Of a stretch of 64,000 nt of DNA, positions 41,985 through 55,900 are shown piece by piece. Location of the stretch: the NCBI GenBank assembly GCA_949825065.1, contig OX463845.1, forward strand, positions 30,007,315 to 30,071,314, written 5' to 3'. The position numbers were made by a program, and so were the translations under genes. Source of the stretch: Odontocerum albicorne (Eukaryota > Arthropoda > Insecta > Trichoptera > Odontoceridae). The first letter of the stretch is position 1. Every line of letters starts with the position of its first letter. Under the pieces are notes generated by a model that had not been told where the DNA came from, ran no database searches, and saw nothing but the letters and a program-made list of their open reading frames with translations.

Positions 41985-42645
41985 TTTTTATATGGAGTTC
42001 CATAAAGTTTAAGCTGAAACTTTTGATAAAAAATATTTTTTTGCAACAAAATCTATTGAATATCAAATTGCTTGATATTTTTTATATAAATCATCCCTCT
42101 AGGAAAAAAAACCATTGTTATGGTTTCATTATGAAGATGGTGAAAAGTTCTGGGCAGTGGTCTAAAATTGGGAGTGAATTTTTTCTATATACTCGTAAAA
42201 CTTATGTGATTAGTTATTGATAAATTTAGTTTCTAATTAATTGGATGGAATTATTAAAAAAAATATGAACTGTGTATGTATAACATAAAATTATCTAGAA
42301 ATAAAATTCTATCTAGTTTATTTAATTTCTTTTTGAGCTTTTTCTAATAACATTTATTTATAACAAATATATTTTTGTCAAATAGGTGTATATTGTAAAT
42401 TTAAAAATAAATATTATGTAGGCCAATGGTTTCAAAATTGGCGTCCTATGCCAAATTTATTATATGTCACTTGTTCCAGATCCTTCATTTGATTCCTGTT
42501 TATAGTTTTGTTTTATGAGGGTGTATTTTAACGCGGTTCGCGATCATGCCTTCAAGGTTAAATTTGCATTTTTGCTTATACGTAACATTGTCATTTTGAA
42601 GTGGCAACATTTAGTTGTCAGTGTGTCGATTATTTACTTTCATTT
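41985..42645. other. unassigned AT-rich DNA
   Basis: Nothing recognised. Confidence 0.4.
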
Positions 42646-42649
42646 GGCT

Positions 42650-43420
42650 GAAGTTCAGTTTGTCGGGTTGTGTAACTAATTTCGCAAAAAACAAACTTCA
42701 TAATAATTATATTCAAAGCAGAAACCAGGCTGATTACTTAGAATACTCGAGGCTGAGAGCCAAATTAAAAACTCAAATAAAACAATCGCGCCATGAGTAT
42801 TTAGCCAAGATAGAGACCGACATCCAAAACAACCCCAACCAATATAAAAACGAACAAAACTAGCTTCAAATCTATGAAACTGGGAGACAGTATAATCGAA
42901 GACCCCCAAAAGATTGCAGAAAGCTTTGCACAATATTTTCAATCAGTTTACCTAGATTCGATGGCTAAATATGACCTAAAAAAATATTAAACAGTTCATC
43001 AGACAGCAGAAGCAAATCGCTCCATTCTATTTCCAAGGAAGAAGTGTTGAAAAGCATAAACTCCTTGCAAACCAACAAAGCAATCGGACTAGATGGGTTA
43101 TCAGCCGACATTTTCCAAGTCTGTGCGGAATATGTGTGTGATCCCATTTGCTACATATTTAACTTGAACATAAATACCAAAACATTTCCCGTAAGCTGGA
43201 AGACAACCAGGGTCTGCCCTATCTTCAAATCGGGAGACTCGTTAGACTTTCATAATTACAGATCTGTAGCTGTCCTCTCTATGCTTCCAAAAAAATTCGA
43301 TACTGTACTGTGCAACCAAGTATCATCAAGACTTATTGGAAACCAGCATGGCTTTTTGCCAAAACGATTGACTAACCTCTCTCTTTCACAGCAGCTTGCG
43401 TTGCAACGAATAAACTAACT
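42650..43420 (+). mobile_element. Jockey-like LINE fragment (5' part of RT)
   Basis: Frames broken at about 42860 and 42990 read NKLHNNYIQSRNQADYLEYS, FAQYFQSVYLDS, NKAIGLDGLSADIF, WKTTRVCPIFKSGD, FHNYRSVAVLS and QHGFLPKR. This is the ordered start of a Jockey-clade reverse transcriptase. The catalytic half is missing. Confidence 0.8.
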
Positions 43421-43476
43421 CTAGAAGCAGACCCTCTTTGTATAACAGGAGAAATTCGTGTAAAGTGGAAAAAAAA

Positions 43477-44045
43477 ATGGAAAAAATTTAAAAAAGGGCA
43501 GTTATCAAATCACCCACAAAAGGAAATAGGATGACTTTGAAGTAGATCCATAACAGCTTGCAAGAGGCATTGGGATTATTGAGTCTATCTTACACAACTG
43601 TTAAAAAGTGTGAAGCTGAACTCAAAAGCCTCATGACTCAGGAAAACATTGACAATGGTTGATTCAAGACTGAAGTTTTGGGGATAGTTGAGATCTTGGA
43701 AATTTCTTATGAGCGAGCGTACACATTATTGTCAATAAATTGGGGTTTTCTAAGATGTCTGGGAAATGGGTGCCAAAGCTAAAAGTCAAACTTTCAAGAG
43801 AATGTTTAGAACATTTAGAGTGTTTTAGTGTGTCCACTTTTACGAGGTTGATCCTCAAAAGTTTTTGGATCAGTTTGTAATTATGAATGACATCTGGTTT
43901 TATACTATAGAATCCAAATAACAGTCTAAAAAATTGTGATTCTGTCAGTCAATAAAGTGGTCGGTCTTTGCTTTCTTTAGAATGCAAAGGGGGTCATAAT
44001 ATGGCCGCATTTATAAGCTATTTCTCACATTTATAAGTGAATTTG
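43477..44045 (+). mobile_element. heavily decayed mariner relic
   Basis: Broken frames resemble a mariner transposase in order: AVIKS, SYTTVKKCEAELKS, TQENID, EISYERAYTLL, GKWVPK-like, NYE/NDIW (DETW region) and FFRMQRG. Ends are not found. It follows the LINE fragment directly. Confidence 0.5.
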
Positions 44046-44049
44046 GAAC

Positions 44050-45158
44050 TAAACCTTGCGAGGTAAGCAGGAACTCATCAAATGATAAATAATTGTCATT
44101 AGAAATAGAACTTATACTCTCAAAAATCAAATTTTAAACGTCAAGTCATTTGCTTGCAAGAGATCCTTTTATTTTTTCTTTATAAGATATAAATTCAGAC
44201 AGGAGCATTTTAAAATTATCTAGTAATTTTACTTTTTCATTCAAATTTGATGTTTCGAGATTTAAAAATCTTACATTATTCAAGCTTTTGCTTGAACTAT
44301 TTAAGTGCGAAGGAGAAAATTGTAGTTACAGTTTATTTTATTTTCTCTTGGTTTTTATTTCCAACAGTTCTTCACTTGTAAGCACTTCATCAGTTGAAGC
44401 AGATATTATATTTATAGAAAGTTCAGCCTAAAAACTGTAAGCAATGTTAGGGGGAAAAACTCAGGGTAAAAGTGGGAACTAGTAGGTAAGAAATACCTGT
44501 AAATAAAAGGTTAGTAAGATAGTCAAATATTCAAATTTTGTAATATTTAAAAAAAAATTAAATATGAAAATTTTCTATTTAAGCCACTTTTTTTTGGAGA
44601 AATCTCATAAAAATATTTCTTTAATCATTCATTTTATCGATATGCAACAAAAGTATGAAATATTAAGAAGACTTTGGAAAAGTATTTTTGTTTTTATCAC
44701 ATTAATAAGGGCATAAAATAATACATGTATAATATTTATGTACAATAAGATTAAGACTTTTTGGTCAACACTGAAAGTATTTAGTAGAATCTTAAAGTTT
44801 TTTGGTGGGAAATGCTTAAAATCATGGATTTTAGAATTTCGAAAAAGTATAGAATAAATGTTATTTTATTATTTGTGCAGTTTCATAAAAATTAAAATAA
44901 TAAAAATACATTTTTAAAAAACATTGTGAATCAGATAAACACATATAAAAATACTTCTCTCAGATCTCAAATTTATCTGTATTTCAATTTTATTTCAAGT
45001 TATAATTTAAAATATATATTCCTTCGCAGATTTTGTTAAAAGAAAAATCTACATACTTATGTATTTGATTACATAATAACATAACAGATCCTATGTTCGT
45101 ACAAAAAATATTTTTTAATATTTTATTGATTCTCATAAAGTTTAACATTATTAAAACT
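44050..45158. other. AT-rich DNA downstream of the xylosyltransferase stop
   Basis: Presumed 3' untranslated region plus spacer; no other structure recognised. Confidence 0.4.
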
Positions 45159-46991
45159 TTATTTTACATTCAACTGAAATTTCTTAGAGCTAACAACATT
45201 TCTATAAATTTTGTCTTTGAAAGTTTTAGGATCTGGAGCATATGAACTCCACGCTGTTAAATGACAAGGTTCAATGAATACCTTGCCACATTTTAATTTT
45301 TCTATATCCTTACTCACTATACATGTACCTAAAACACTATAGAATTTTGAAATGAGTCCATCAATCCATTCCTTCAGGTCTTGTCCAGATCTGTTGGAAT
45401 TAGCTTGAGCTTTGAGCTGTAAGGTTACTTTATCTGACTTACTTGGAAGAAATGATTTCAAGCCACTTAAATGACTAGAAAAGTCTTGATATCCCACAAC
45501 AGAGCCACTGTGAAGCATCGGAATCTCTTGTTCGGATATTTCACTTCCAGACATAAACTGCAAAGGTGAAATCAAGAATAGCGTTTGAGCTACGAGTTTT
45601 TTCTCTTCTATCATTTTCACTGTCCACATGCCTGGCAATAAAGGGGTTTTAAAAGTTGGCTTATAAAAATTTATGACATTCCCTTCTTCGACAAGTGCTT
45701 CACTAAAATCTGCTACATTTCCTGTTGGATCAAGCCACAAAAAAGAAACATTACTAGTTGCTAGTGGTTCTTCTACATTAGGCACAAAGTGATACATGAG
45801 TGAAGGTTCTGAAAAGGGTCCAAGTGTTTTGGCAAGGTTTCGAAATACTTGTTCTTTTTGATCAAATTCAGAGCTTACAGCAAATATTTTCAGTCTCGAA
45901 GACAATTTTGATGATCTGTTAATTTGTAATTGTTGCTGATGTTTAAACCAGGTTTCCAATTCAACGGATTCATGGTCTTCTAATTCTGCTTGATGGTAAA
46001 TTAGATTTCCTTTAAATGTGTCCCCAAAATGATAAGATGTAACTTCTAATACACGACTAGGAAGAATATTGCAGCCTACTTCTGATAACATTTTGGCATT
46101 GTGCCTCGTTACACTAGCGGCTACTGTTATTAGGCTGTCATCAGGAGGAGGACTTAAATCAGCAAAATGGTAAACGCTTTGCCAATAAGCATCTAAATTA
46201 GGTATTTGTTCGATGACTGGATCACTTATCCATTGTTCTACCCTTAATATTATAGCTTGATTTATCACAGGTTCAAATTTCCTTGCAAAAAATAGCTGAC
46301 GTTGATCAGTGGCTTGTAATCTTGGCCAGTCCTCTGCGCGGAAATCATTAGGTGAACATCCACACCAATCTACCACATGTTTGTATTGACACTTGCAACC
46401 TAATTTTCTCTTCCAATTGGTGACATGAAGGTTATTATCTATATATGTATTACAAAATTTAGAGTTTCTCAAGACCGTGTGAAAAAATGATTCAGCTGGT
46501 AAAAGTGTATGTTTGAAAACAGTTAGTAAACCTGATATTAATGTGTCTTTGTGAGACGAGGCCACATAAGAGACAAAATTACGGTCCAAGGCGACCCAGT
46601 CACTTCCACCATCCACTTGTAGACCCCAAGGAAGGCGACGGTCACCCACTCTCCACATATGTGCATCGCATTCGACAAACGTTTTGTCTAAGCCCTGTTT
46701 TTGTATAAACCGTTGAACCTCTCTACCATGCGATTTGACGAAATTTCTCCCTTTGTTTGCTGACAAGAATTCTTCAAGTTTTTCTACTGATTTAACTGGA
46801 AAATCACTTTCACTGAGATTTATAACAACATCCCAACTCCAGTTACAATTCAGCAGTTCTTTCATCGATTCTAGTAGCATTTCTAGGAGTGATGCTCCAC
46901 CCCAAATAGTAGCATAACGTTTCCTAGCCAGTTTCACATTAGGGTATAAGGTTTCTAGCTGTAGTAGTTCCCGGTATAAGTAGTCTTGTCG
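45159..46991 (-). CDS. oxt: xylosyltransferase last exon
   Basis: Acceptor TTTTTTCAG precedes RQDYLYRELLQLETLYPNVK. It holds most of the GT14 domain and the whole C-terminal domain, and ends QLNVK. Where human XT-I has the acidic DWD motif before KERLFRN, this protein reads EFD before QKEQVFRN. Confidence 0.94.
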   Translation of the reverse strand, partial: RQDYLYRELLQLETLYPNVKLARKRYATIWGGASLLEMLLESMKELLNCNWSWDVVINLSESDFPVKSVEKLEEFLSANKGRNFVKSHGREVQRFIQKQGLDKTFVECDAHMWRVGDRRLPWGLQVDGGSDWVALDRNFVSYVASSHKDTLISGLLTVFKHTLLPAESFFHTVLRNSKFCNTYIDNNLHVTNWKRKLGCKCQYKHVVDWCGCSPNDFRAEDWPRLQATDQRQLFFARKFEPVINQAIILRVEQWISDPVIEQIPNLDAYWQSVYHFADLSPPPDDSLITVAASVTRHNAKMLSEVGCNILPSRVLEVTSYHFGDTFKGNLIYHQAELEDHESVELETWFKHQQQLQINRSSKLSSRLKIFAVSSEFDQKEQVFRNLAKTLGPFSEPSLMYHFVPNVEEPLATSNVSFLWLDPTGNVADFSEALVEEGNVINFYKPTFKTPLLPGMWTVKMIEEKKLVAQTLFLISPLQFMSGSEISEQEIPMLHSGSVVGYQDFSSHLSGLKSFLPSKSDKVTLQLKAQANSNRSGQDLKEWIDGLISKFYSVLGTCIVSKDIEKLKCGKVFIEPCHLTAWSSYAPDPKTFKDKIYRNVVSSKKFQLNVK

Positions 46992-49900
46992 CTGAAAAAA
47001 TTCAATTAAAAAAAATTGTATAGTGCAAATAATGTAAATTAAATTGACATTTTTGTATGAAAAAGAGTTATGTGAAAAATGTCAATTAGGATTAAATGTT
47101 ATGTAACATCAAAATTCCAATGAAAATAGTTAACTATTTGAGGGGAAAATTAAATTATTAGAATTATAATACAATTTTTATAATTCTAAAGCAATTTAAT
47201 TTTCAGCATTATAAAAAATATAATGTTACAATCTCAGATTGATATTTTCTCATAACATTGGTTTTACAACTGATGTATCAATTGGCTATGTAAACAATTA
47301 TACAACATACATTTTTTTTATTTTGAAGACATATATATCTGTTGCATGCGTAATTTATTTAAGGTTTTTTTTTAAGCATTATATTTTTTGAAAACAAAAT
47401 ATAGCAGAAGTTGGTTATACCCAATACTAAATTTCCTTGTAATAAATGTTCTAGTGAAATTTCGATTGAGCGTTCCTTGTTTTCCCATATGGATTGTATA
47501 TTTCATTCAGTTCCAAATTAATTCCATAAAAAATACACAAAAATAGATTACATCGATCATTCCTCTATGCATCGTTTTCCCGCAATATTAGTTTAGAATA
47601 TCACAGGTTTTATTACTATTTTATTAGATTAATAGTTTTTACGAAATATTAAAACCATATTTTGTAGCAAAATATAAATGCTTGGTTTTTAAACCAGAAT
47701 ATGCTTGATTAATAGCAGAATACTTGGTTTAATAGTAAACAGTTAGCAAAATATCCGAGATGTACGACGTATGTTTACTTAAATACTTATTACTAGGAGC
47801 TTGTCACCGCTGCTGCTCCCACCACCCACCCTGAAGAGGATAGAGAGGGGACACAATGTTGAAGAAGGTAGCAGAAGATCTCTGGATATACCTTTCTTCT
47901 AAGAATCATGAATGGTCTTCGAAAAATTGAAAACTTTTATTCACATACCGGATAACTGACTATTTGCAACAGAAAAAATACTGTTTACTTATGGAAACAA
48001 AACCACCAAACAAATGACGATGAAATACTATTTTCATTAAACCAAAATATGTTTCTTTTTTATTTTTGGTTCAACTTTACAACTTTATTTCCACACATTT
48101 ATGTACATGTGCAAAATGATTTGTAGGATATGAAACATTTAGGTATGTTATTATTTTTTATACATTCCTGCATTTATCATTTAGTCCAAAAGGATCCTTC
48201 AAAAACAATAGATAAAGGTTTCACTGTATTTATTGATGAGTTAGTTTTACCTTATGAACATTATTCTTAAGATGATTATTGTTTTTATAATGTTGTTTTA
48301 TAGTTCAGATATTTCTACATTTTTATTCATCCACCATCTTGATACTGTTGACAGGGAAGAAAATATTCTTACGTACAAATTGATTATTTCTAAAGAAACA
48401 TTCATATACATAATACTTCAAGTCCAATATATTCTATCTAGCATACTATATTTTATTGAAATAATAAACCTTTTCTAAAAAAATAGGGCCAAGAGACCAT
48501 AAAAACCATCAAGGATGATCACAATCGCTCTTTGTGTCACCGATTGCAGAAAATACAAGACTATGGCCCGAATCCATAATCTGTCCTTAACACTAAATAC
48601 TAAGTCTTCATTATTTTTTACTGAATAAATTAGTATTTAAATTTGTCAAAGCTTCTGAAAATAAGGCAGACACATGGTTTCATTACCTTACATTAAAGTA
48701 TGAGGTGCGACTTTGAATACAAATGATGAAATTTCAAGATTAGAATAGTGTTAAGGTCGGACTATAAATTCGGACCAATGTCAAATTCGGGCTAATTCAG
48801 TACTTATTTAAAAAATTTAACACATTTTATGTACATTTACGATCTAATTTTGATTTTATCTTTTAATGACTAAACTTGCAAAATTTAGATTTCTTGCTGA
48901 CAAATTGAATATTTTCATATATGAAATAAAATGAAATTATCTTTAATATAGCTTTTCCCTCATTAAATTGTAAAATTTGATAGGAAAGGCCAATTAAAAG
49001 TTTATAATAATCTAAAAAATTGACTCGTGGTTTCACTTAATTTACTTGTAAATTACAGCAATATCTTGCATAGTATAATTAATTAGTGTCAAAAAACATA
49101 CTATACAATACCACACTGATAAAGGTATTATTATAATGTGTTTTAATGTAATGTGTTCCTATCATACTATTATTATATATGTCGGTTCACAAAAATATTT
49201 AGTCGTTACACACATAGATAAATTAAAAACTATAAAATAAACTAAAAATTAGTAGCACTAAAGATTTTTATTGGTAAATATAAACAAGTCCTGAAAGTAA
49301 AGACAAAGTTTTATTAGGAAATTTATTGGGTTTTTTTTTTCTCAGCATACATATTTCTATTTCCCAGGGGGCTCACTATTCCAGTGAGTTACGGGTATGG
49401 CACACCCGGGATACCTGATGCTGGACGCTGATCAGTCCTTTAACACTTCCATCCGGTCAGCGCCCTCCCAATCCTACACCTACCTTCCTATCTTAATTCC
49501 TAGTTCATACCCTTTGGTGATCCTATACAAAATACTCCTTCTCCCCAAAACTGGTAGGGTCGCAGTGAGACACACTCTGCTGGAGGGTGTGTATCTATAA
49601 AATGCTGCGTAACGCCTAGTTGCATCCCATCGGCAACACTACCAGTAAGTCCTATCCATATGGGTAGGGCGATGGCGAGTCTCTGGCGCCAGAAAACGAG
49701 AGACAACCAGCTAAGGGAAGGAAATCCCCGACAGAAAAACCCTGGTCCTCCAGGTTGGGGGTTGGGCGTGGTGTCAACAGCTCCACCCCATAAAAAGCCT
49801 ACCGTTACGAAACCTAAAAGAGATATAGCCGGACTGAGATTGCACCGACCTAGCAAACGGAAAAAGGACGATGATTTGAAAATTGCTACATGGAATGTTC

Positions 49901-52900
49901 TTTCTTTATACCGTGCCGGAACACTGAGAATACTTTTGGATGAACTTAATAAATACAAAACTGACATAACAGCCCTTCAAGAGGTGAGGTGGATAGGAAA
50001 GGGAGTAATGGAAGAGCGCGACTGGACCATCTTTTACAGTTGTCATGAAAAGAATCATGTATTTGGAACGGGTTTCATTGTCTCAAAGAGAGTGAAGCAC
50101 CTTGTTATCGGATTTAATGCTGTGGACCATAGAATATCGCATCTGAGAATAACTGGAAAGTTCTTTAATTACAGTATAATTAATGCTCATGCTCCTACAG
50201 AGGGGAAGAGCGACATTGAGAAGGAGGAATTCTACAGTAAGCTAGCAAAAACATACCAGGACTGTCCAAAACATGATATTAAGGTGGTAATTGGGGACTT
50301 TAATGCTAAGATCGGGAAAGAGTCGGTACATACCTCAATAACCGGAAAACATAGCCTGCATACTGTGACGAGTGATAATGGTTTAAGACTTGTTGATTTT
50401 GCAGCCTCTCACAACATGATAATAGGCAGTACATGCTTCCCACGAAAGAATATACACAAGGGAACGTGGAAAACCCCGGATGGAAGAAATGTCAATCAAA
50501 TAGATCACCTCTTAATTGACGCCAGGCATAGATCCGACTTAATGGATACACGAACATATCGCGGAGCAAATGTAGACTCTGACCATTACTTAGTAATAGC
50601 AAGGGTTCGATGTAGGATTTCCAATGCGAAAAAACGGAGGGGTACACGTTCAACCCGGATTAATACAGACCATTTAAAAGCACCAGAAACTGCAGAACAA
50701 TTCAAAACATTGATCGGTTCAAGATTGGACGATGCCGACATGAATATGAACCTGGACCAGGATGATGTCAATACACACTGGGAGACTGTTAAATCTGTAG
50801 TCACCTCCACTGCTAATGAGGTTCTGGGAAATAGGCAGGCACCACTACGAGAAGAATGGTTTGATGCTGAATGCCAACATGCTACTAATGAAAAAAATGA
50901 AGCATATCTCAGGATGCAACAACGGCATCATACACGACAAGCTGTGCTGGAGTATAAAGAGTTAAGGAGGAAAGAGAAGAAATTGCACAGAAAGAAGAAG
51001 CGTGTATACCTGGAAAACCAAATAAAGGAGGCAGAACTGTCGCATTCACAGAATAACACCAGACTTTTCTATCGTAAAATCAACAACCAACGGAAAGAGT
51101 TCAAGCCTAGAACAACTATGTGTTATGATGGTCGGGGAAATATTTTAAACGACAGGCAAAAGGTTCTGGATCGATGGGTGGAATACTTCGACGTCCTTTT
51201 GAATGGTAACCAACATGGAGCAACAAGCGGGAACCAACAGGTAGAATACGACACCACTGATGTTGATGATAATGAGCCATCCCCAACCTTGGCTGAGATT
51301 TCAATTGCCATAAAGAATCTCCATAATAACAAAGCACCTGGATGTGATAATCTACCCGCTGAGGTGTTCAAGCATGGTGGCGAGGCTCTCCACAATCATA
51401 TTCACAAAATCATCTGTGACATCTGGCGCTACGAAATACTACCAAATGAGTGGAATTGTGGTATAATATGTCCCCTGCTCAAAAAAGGAGACCCCATGAG
51501 TTGCTCCAATTATAGGGGTATCACCCTTTTAAATATAGCATATAAAATACTCTCAAACATTCTTTGTAATAGATTGCAGAAATACTCCGAATGCATAATT
51601 GGAAAATACCAAACTGGATTTCGTAGGGGAAGGTCAACAATAGATCAAATGTTTTCACTTAGACATATATTGGAAAAGACTGTAGAGTTCAACATTGATA
51701 CATACCACCTCTTCATGGACTTTAAGGCTGCCTACGACACGGTCAATAGGACAAAACTCTATGAAGCTATGGCTGAATTTAATATTCCTGTCAAAATCAT
51801 TAACCTAGTCAGGCTTACAATGTCCAACGTTGAGTGCCGTGTCAGAGTGCAAGGGGATCTGTCTGAACCTCTTAAAACATTTAATGGACTTAGACAAGGA
51901 GATGCTTTGGCGTGTACGCTGTTTAATATGGCTTTGGAAAAGGCCATTAGGGATAGCGGCATACAAACAACAGGCCATATATTCAGTGAATCTGTGCAGC
52001 TCCTGGCTTATGCTGATGACATTGACATCATAGCGAGGTCGGAACATGAACTTATAAATGCCTTCCGAGCACTAGCAGCATCAGCAAAAAACCTAGGCTT
52101 AGTAGTCAGTGAGACCAAAACAAAATATATGCCCGTAAATGGACGCCAAAACCCAATAAGTCTACAAATAGACAACTTTACCTTCCAAACCGTTTCTGAA
52201 TTTGTGTATCTCGGTACCATGGTGACAAATAAGAACGATGTTTCCACTGAAATAAATCGAAGATTAATAGCTGCAAACCGATGCTATTTTGGACTGCAGA
52301 GGTACATGAAATCACGACATCTCTCTAGAAAAACCAAAACTCTACTTTATAAAACACTCATCCGACCTGTGCTCACCTATGGCTCAGAATGTTGGACTCT
52401 AAGTAGAGTGGACATGAGGGCTCTGGGGACATTTGAGAGGAAGATTCTGCGCAAAATATATGGCCCCATTTGCAATAACGGAGAATGGCGTATCAGGTAT
52501 AATCAGGAGCTGTACGGTCTGTATGGAGACCCTACCATAACACAGGAGATTTTAATTGGGAGACTCAGGTGGGCTGGACACGTGCAGCGAATGAGTGAGG
52601 AGGACATTCCGAGAGGGCTCTTGAATGGCACACCGGGGGGTCGAAGAAGGCCAGGAAGGCCGAAGCTTCGATGGCTGGATGGTGTCAATAGGGATGCGCA
52701 GCTCATTGGCATCCAGAACTGGCGAACAGCAGCACAGGACCGCCAGTCATGGAGGCGTGCTTTAAAGGAGGCCAAGACCCGACCTGGGTTGTAGAGCCAC
52801 TGTTGATTGATTTGATTGACATATTTCTATAACATCGAACACCATTCTGTAATGGTATCTGGAGCGATAATGATAATGAAGTTTAGATCAATGACGGGAG

Positions 52901-55900
52901 TTCTATGTGATCCGAAAATGCCAGTAAAGTTAAAAGGAAAAGTATACCAAACGATTGTCAGACCCGCACTCCTCTATGGCTCCGAATGCTGGACGATGTA
53001 TAACTCTTACTCTAGGCAACTAGAAACTGCTGAAATGCGCATGCTAAGATGGTCAGCTGGTGTGTCCCTAAGAGACAAAATAAAAAGCGCACGCATTCGT
53101 GGAAGCCTAGGTGTTACAGACATCAACAGCAAGATGGAGGAGAGGCGATTGATATGGTATGGGCACCAGGCAATCTCCATGGATTTTCCTCGAATAACAA
53201 CCAGAGGAAGACCAAAGAATTCATGGGTGGTGCAAAAAAGATAACCTGATGCAGAGTCACGGCCTGGGGGACGTAGTCCGGGACAGAAGAGCATACAACC
53301 TGAGGACGAGGAGAGCTGACCCCAACAGTCTTCGCAGACAATGAGTTGGGATGGAGCCAGGGAGAAGATCTGGAGCGATAATGATGCAGTAGTGCAAGTA
53401 AACAGGTTAAAAGATAGTACATAGTCATACGATAACAGTATGCACAATGTTCGTTCGTAATGCGATTAAAAAAATCATATTTTAAATTTATAAACAGTAT
53501 CATATACAGCAAAATCTGCACTTTATGAAACTTTACTATGTAAGGTATTGGTGTATTTGTTTTACTTTTTAGAATATAATTCAAATAGGAGTGAGTAAAG
53601 ATATATCAGTCAACTGATCGAATGATTGGTAAAACATATATTAGGTTGGTGCACATTTAACGATAGTTTACCGGTGCCCTTCGAATCTGTCAAATTTGTC
53701 ATTTTGTTTAAATTTTTTTTACTAATATATTCCTTACTATTTAAGTAGTAAAAATGCGTGTCAATAACCTTCTTCATATTTGTCACATAATTCTTTATCA
53801 TTTGGAAAAAGGATGGATTGCAGCAGTCATTTATAGATATCAACAGATTTTTTGGTGAAGGAACGATCGGCAAAAGTCGAGTTCGACAATGATTCAATTG
53901 GTTCAAATTCTGCAATACAAGGTTAAAAGATGAGGTTTTTAATGATCAGGCTCTTCAGATGGCTGTGGAAGAAGATGTTGAAGAAAGGGATGTTGCTCGT
54001 TTCGTTAAAGCAAATGGATAAAACTATTGTTAATAATGCACCAACCTAATATATCAGGTCTGTAAATATGAAACCGGAATTTGCTCATAGATGGCTCTAG
54101 TTGTCAATGTAGTAACTTTCAAACCGCGTCATTGGCGCCTTTTTCTTGTGTTTACATTTATCAAAGACTGTTAAACACTCACAATACAAGTTTAATACAA
54201 CTACATATGTTTTCATAGCGTTGAACATGTCTGTTTTTGTGCCTGAAAACTAAGATTTGCGGACAGCTTTTTCTGTTACCATTTGAAGAAAACTGCTGCA
54301 GAACCGCATCGAGTGCTTGTCGAAGCTTACGGTGAGCATGATCTTGGTAAATCACAGTGCTTTGAGTGGTTTAAAAAATTCAAAAGTGGCGATTTTGACG
54401 TGAGAAACGAAGAACGTGAAAGACTATCGAGAAAGTTTGAAGACGCCGAATTGCAAGCATTGTTGGATGAGGATGACGCTCAAACGCAAAAACAACTCGC
54501 GGATCAATTAAATGTGACACGAAAACCCGTCTCCATACGTTTGAAAGCCATGGGAAAGATCCAGAAGGTGGGAAAATGGGTTCCACATGAACTGAATGAA
54601 AGCGAAATGCTGCTCGCCAGGTACAAAAGAAAATTATTTCTCCATCGAATTGTGACTGGTGATGAAAAATGGATGTATTTCGAGAATCCTAGGCGTAAAA
54701 GATCATGGGTAACTCCAAGCAAACCAGCGACATCGACTGCAAGGCCAAATCGCTACGGACGGAAGACAATGCTCTGTGTTTGGTGGGATCAGAAGGGTGA
54801 TATCTATTATGAGCTGCTAAAACCTGGCAAAACCGTTAATACTGAACGCTACCGATAACAAATTATAGATTTGAAACAAGCATTGTGTGAAAAACGACCA
54901 GAATATCAAAAGAGGCAACACAAAGTGATTTTGCTTCATGATAATGCACCATCGCATACAGCAAAACCGGTGAAGGAAACGATTAAGGCGTTTAGTTGGC
55001 AAATATTTTCGCATGCGGTTTACTCACCAGACTTGGCTCCATCCGATTACTACCTATTTGCATCGATGGGACACGCACTTGCTGAGCAGCGCTTCACTTC
55101 TTACGAAAATGACTCGATGATTGGTTTGCCTCAAAAGAGCAACAGTTTTTTTGGCGTGGCATCCACAAACTCCCAGAGAGATGGGAAAAATGTGTAGCTA
55201 GCCATGGGCAATACTTTGAATAAAATATTTTTTACCATTTTCATACAATAAATGTGTATTTTCTATAAAAAAAATCCGGTTTCATATTTACAGACCTGAT
55301 ATATGCAAAATATTTCAAAAACTTCTATATGGCTTACCGCATCAACATGTATGTAGAAATAATGCTTGTCATCATACAGCACATTAATAAGCCTTCTCAC
55401 TTGCCGCATTGCCCTCCCATTCAGGGTTAGCAAGAATACTATACGAACTGGAGTGGTTGTTTTTTCTGTCGTAAGTGCTGCTACTTGAGGAACAAATTCT
55501 AAAACAAATAAGTTATTTTTATGAAAGTTAAAAAATTTAATACTTGGTAATATTGTTGATATCATTTAAATTAAAACACTGACTAAAACACATTTCATAC
55601 TTGGAAAGAAAGATTCTGTGTAGAGGAATAGTTATATCAGAAGGGGTAGTATAGATTTTAGATTGAACTCTGAGATTTACTGTATTGTAGTAGAAGTTCT
55701 GCATATTTATTTAACAATAAATTATACTTGATATACGAGGACGGTCCGATAAGTACTTAGCCTCACCGCCCGATGGCACCACTCGTAGTACATTCTCATC
55801 CCATCGCGTAGTACATTCTCGTTGACAGCTACTGTCAAAATTTCAGCCGAATCGGATGCGTAGTTTTGTTTTGACCGCGTGTGGAAGCGAGCGTGTCCGC

